Positions 4,946 to 6,543 of a stretch of 6,543 nucleotides of DNA are shown here, piece after piece. A model generated the notes under the pieces. That model ran no database searches, was not told the origin of the DNA, and saw nothing but the letters and a program-made list of their open reading frames with translations. Numbering within the stretch: position 1 is the first letter of the stretch; every line of letters starts with the position of its first letter. A program made the translations under genes and the position numbers. Where the stretch lies: positions 1 through 6,543 of the forward strand of contig JAIPGT010000022.1 in the NCBI GenBank assembly GCA_021735565.1, written 5' to 3'. Origin of the DNA: Patescibacteria group bacterium (GTDB lineage Bacteria > Patescibacteria > ABY1 > JAGPKW01).

Positions 4946-5212
4946 CTAATAAGCAATAATTTGCTTAATAGAAACCCAGGCAACATACTTCTTATTAGAA
5001 ACTAATATAAAATTTCGATATTTTTTTGGATCACGTAATTTCACAATCCAAACAGTTTCTCCTTTCTCCATATTTTGAATATCAGGAGAACTAATCGTAA
5101 GTGTTTTCCCTAAATAGAGACTTATTCCATTAATAAATAAGCTCTCTATTTTTCCAGGATAATAAGGCCCTGAAGAAGGGGTATCGAAAATTTTCTGAAA
5201 ATCTGCTGTCAT
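4946..5212 (-). CDS. Small protein of unknown function (88 aa)
   Basis: Not recognised. An 88-residue soluble protein without a signal peptide or membrane helix. A Gly/Pro/Tyr-rich start (TPSSGPYYPG, 11-20) is followed by predicted strands: KTLTISSP, KGETVWIVKLRDP (50-62), NFILVSN and KKYVAWVSIKQIIAY (74-88). This suggests a small beta-barrel. The ATG at 5212 is fixed by TAGGAGG (5219-5225) 6 nt upstream, in the same 15-nt context as the 76-aa gene. A perfect 16-bp palindrome (5259-5274) is also shared. The two may be diverged tandem duplicates with their regulatory region; protein similarity is limited to the C-terminal half and is weak. No terminator of the GC-stem type separates it from the next small gene, so read-through is possible. 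Confidence 0.8.
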   Translation of the reverse strand: MTADFQKIFDTPSSGPYYPGKIESLFINGISLYLGKTLTISSPDIQNMEKGETVWIVKLRDPKKYRNFILVSNKKYVAWVSIKQIIAY

Positions 5213-5218
5213 ATTTTT

Positions 5219-5225
5219 CCTCCTA
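5219..5225 (-). promoter_or_regulatory. Shine-Dalgarno site of the 88-aa gene
   Basis: TAGGAGG, 6 nt from the ATG at 5212, identical in its 15-nt context to the 76-aa gene. It favours the short gene over an overlapping GTG-started frame that ends at 5209. Confidence 0.85.
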
Positions 5226-5255
5226 CAAAAAAATATTGTCTATAAAATATAATTA

Positions 5256-5274
5256 ATATTAAAACATGTTTTAA
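5256..5274 (-). promoter_or_regulatory. Palindromic operator-like site upstream of the 88-aa gene
   Basis: TTAAAACATGTTTTAA at 5259-5274 is a perfect 16-bp palindrome. With ATA before it, it matches 4877-4895 at 18 of 19 positions. It lies 46 nt from the ATG, against 27 nt for the other gene. Confidence 0.55.
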
Positions 5275-5353
5275 AATGAATGTCAATGTGAATCGGTAAT
5301 ATGCATGGATATTTTTTGGTTTTGATATAAAATAATTTTGATGGATAAATATT

Positions 5354-5381
5354 GTAGTGACCAACGATCGTTGGTCACTAC
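5354..5381. repeat. Palindromic repeat P, copy 5 (CGATCG centre)
   Basis: A perfect 28-bp palindrome identical to 1434-1461. It is preceded by TGGATAAAT, the same motif that precedes B copies 1 and 2, which hints that P and B elements share a flank. Confidence 0.95.
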
Positions 5382-5423
5382 GGGAATCATAAATATAACA
5401 AAAATACACAAAATATACGTAAA

Positions 5424-5446
5424 ATTTTTTATATAAAAATATTAAT
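5424..5446. repeat. 23-bp AT-rich direct repeat, copy 2
   Basis: Exact match to 261-283. It is followed by ATAAATT within 12 nt, as in the first copy. Confidence 0.6.
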
Positions 5447-5471
5447 TACAATAAATTACGATATTTTCAAT

Positions 5472-5505
5472 ATAAAACGCACGCAAAACAAACGTGCAAT
5501 TTTAT
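5472..5505 (-). terminator. Intrinsic terminator after the sugar-phosphate transferase gene
   Basis: GCACG (5479-5483) and CGTGC (5493-5497) with a 9-nt loop, extended past a small internal loop by ATAAAA/TTTTAT. On the minus strand GTTTTAT follows. It lies about 30 nt past the stop codon and shares the GCACG core of the other terminators. Confidence 0.65.
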
Positions 5506-5536
5506 AATTTATAATATAATTAAAATATAAAACCGA

Positions 5537-6543
5537 TTATATACGTTTTTTTCCTACCAACATCAATAAAATACTAATTCCGAAAATACCTAAAAATGCA
5601 ATTAATTTTAATTTTCCATCAAAAACAAGTGAAGAAAGACCAATAATTAATGTAAATAAATACATAAAAATCACAATTTGTTTATTTGAAAATCCCATAT
5701 TTTCTAGTCTGTAATGCAAATGCCTTCTATCACCAGAAAATGGTGATTTTTTATTATAAATTCTTGAAACAATAACATAGAAAGTATCTAAAACAGGAAC
5801 AGCTAAAATAAGTAAAGTTGTAGCAATTTTACCACCAGAAACAATAGCAACTGTCCCGAGTAAAAATCCTGATATAATACTCCCCGATTCTCCTAAAAAA
5901 ATTTTAGCGGGAGGAAAATTAAAAACTAAAAATCCAAGAAAGCATCCAGCAAGAATAAAACATAAAAAAGCAGTATCAGGTTGATGAACTATTGAAGTTA
6001 AACTTAAAAATCCAAGAATTAAAAATCCAATACCAGTCATTCCAGAAACTAAACCATCAATTCCATCTAAAAGTTTAGTCGTATAAGACATACCAAGAAG
6101 CCAGAAAAATGTGAAAATATCAGCATATAAAGTGATAATGGCTGGACTACCTAAAAATGTTCCAATATGAATTTTAATATCACCTAATCCAATTATACCT
6201 CCTGATATAGGATTGCTAATATAATCTATTCCAATACCAAAAACAATAATAGCAATAATAGCTATAATTGGAAAAAGAATTTGATATTTAGGCTTTAAAT
6301 TATATTTATCATCTAAAAATCCACCAATCATTAAAATAATAGTGCTTATTATAATTCCTGTAAATTGCTTTAAATTTATATATTCATCAGGAAATCTATT
6401 TGTGAAAATTATAAAAAATAAAATAATTAAAATAAAAGAAAGCCCAATAGCAATACCACCTAAAAGAGGTGTAGGTTTTTTGTGTTTATGTCTATCTCTT
6501 GGAGAATCTATTATATTAAATTTTTTAGCTACTAAAATTACAA
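5537..6543 (-). CDS. WecA/MraY-family polyprenyl-phosphate HexNAc-1-phosphate transferase (5' end missing)
   Basis: An integral membrane enzyme expected to move a sugar-1-phosphate from a UDP-sugar to undecaprenyl phosphate, the first step of surface-glycan assembly. The frame stays open to the window edge: 334 residues are visible, starting VILVAKKFNIIDSPRDRHKH. The ATG at 6331 is therefore internal, and roughly the first membrane helix is missing compared with the usual 350-370 residues. In visible numbering, the motifs are KKPTPLLGG (21-29), DD (77-78), LLDGIDGL (157-164), FLGESGS (215-221) and the cytoplasmic loop DRRHLHYRL (271-279), the last typical of WecA/TagO rather than MraY. Two departures from the common family pattern are Glu at 218 where Asp is usual (GDxGS), and Lys at 156 where Asn is usual before LxDGxDGL. 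Both seem lineage traits of CPR bacteria, from memory. The sugar cannot be told. Confidence 0.95.
   Translation of the reverse strand, partial: VILVAKKFNIIDSPRDRHKHKKPTPLLGGIAIGLSFILIILFFIIFTNRFPDEYINLKQFTGIIISTIILMIGGFLDDKYNLKPKYQILFPIIAIIAIIVFGIGIDYISNPISGGIIGLGDIKIHIGTFLGSPAIITLYADIFTFFWLLGMSYTTKLLDGIDGLVSGMTGIGFLILGFLSLTSIVHQPDTAFLCFILAGCFLGFLVFNFPPAKIFLGESGSIISGFLLGTVAIVSGGKIATTLLILAVPVLDTFYVIVSRIYNKKSPFSGDRRHLHYRLENMGFSNKQIVIFMYLFTLIIGLSSLVFDGKLKLIAFLGIFGISILLMLVGKKRI

Larger units (their letters stand above)
5213..5536. other. Gene-free region upstream of the 88-aa gene
   Basis: It holds the ribosome-binding site and palindrome of the 88-aa gene, P copy 5 (5354-5381), the second copy of the 23-bp repeat (5424-5446) and the terminator of the transferase gene (5472-5505). 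A GTG-started 66-codon frame (5209-5409) runs through the P palindrome and is not credible. Confidence 0.7.

Noticed and set aside
161..5381. P palindromes as a CRISPR array
   Set aside because: Copies are hundreds to thousands of bases apart with genes between them and no regular spacers.
5209..5409. 66-codon open frame on the minus strand with a GTG start
   Set aside because: It runs through P palindrome copy 5, has no ribosome-binding site and overlaps the start region of the well-supported 88-aa gene. Its composition looks like translated intergenic AT sequence.
5537..6331. A complete 264-residue transferase starting at the ATG at 6331
   Set aside because: The frame continues upstream without a stop to the window edge and encodes the family's N-terminal motif (DSPRDRHKHKKPTPLLGG), so the ATG is internal.

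Overview
The window is very AT-rich, and every gene that can be supported lies on the minus strand. It looks like a chromosomal piece of a Candidate Phyla Radiation (Patescibacteria/Parcubacteria-like) bacterium. This is an inference from several traits: very low GC, small genes with long AT-rich gaps, genes mostly lacking Shine-Dalgarno sequences, a WecA/MraY-type transferase with the CPR-like GESGS active-site variant, a sigma factor next to a three-helix membrane protein, and many short GC-richer palindromic repeats standing out from the AT background. Nothing requires a non-standard genetic code.

Layout in transcription order (right to left): a 5'-truncated polyprenyl-phosphate sugar-1-phosphate transferase (5537-6543); two small unknown genes (4946-5212, 4622-4852) with near-identical ribosome-binding leaders and a shared upstream palindrome; an ECF-type sigma factor (3601-4158) followed 4 nt later by a membrane protein that is a candidate anti-sigma/sensor (2835-3596); a membrane-anchored CapA-family metallophosphatase-like protein (1505-2677); a MYG1-family DHH-type protein (466-1326); and the first codons of a further gene leaving the left edge (1-37).

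The gaps carry most of the unusual signal. At least five copies of a 28-bp palindrome (family P) and four of a second palindrome (family B) are present, with a tandem 29-bp repeat attached to one P copy. P copies differ from each other by compensatory changes in both arms. One B copy lies inside the CapA reading frame and is translated as 12 residues between the membrane anchor and the catalytic domain. The intrinsic terminators on the minus strand mostly share a GCACG/CGTGC stem.

The transferase and the CapA protein both point to the cell surface, and the sigma/membrane-protein pair is a plausible envelope-sensing switch. No shared operon joins them, so any functional link is speculative. 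No CRISPR array, tRNA, rRNA or complete transposase gene was recognised.
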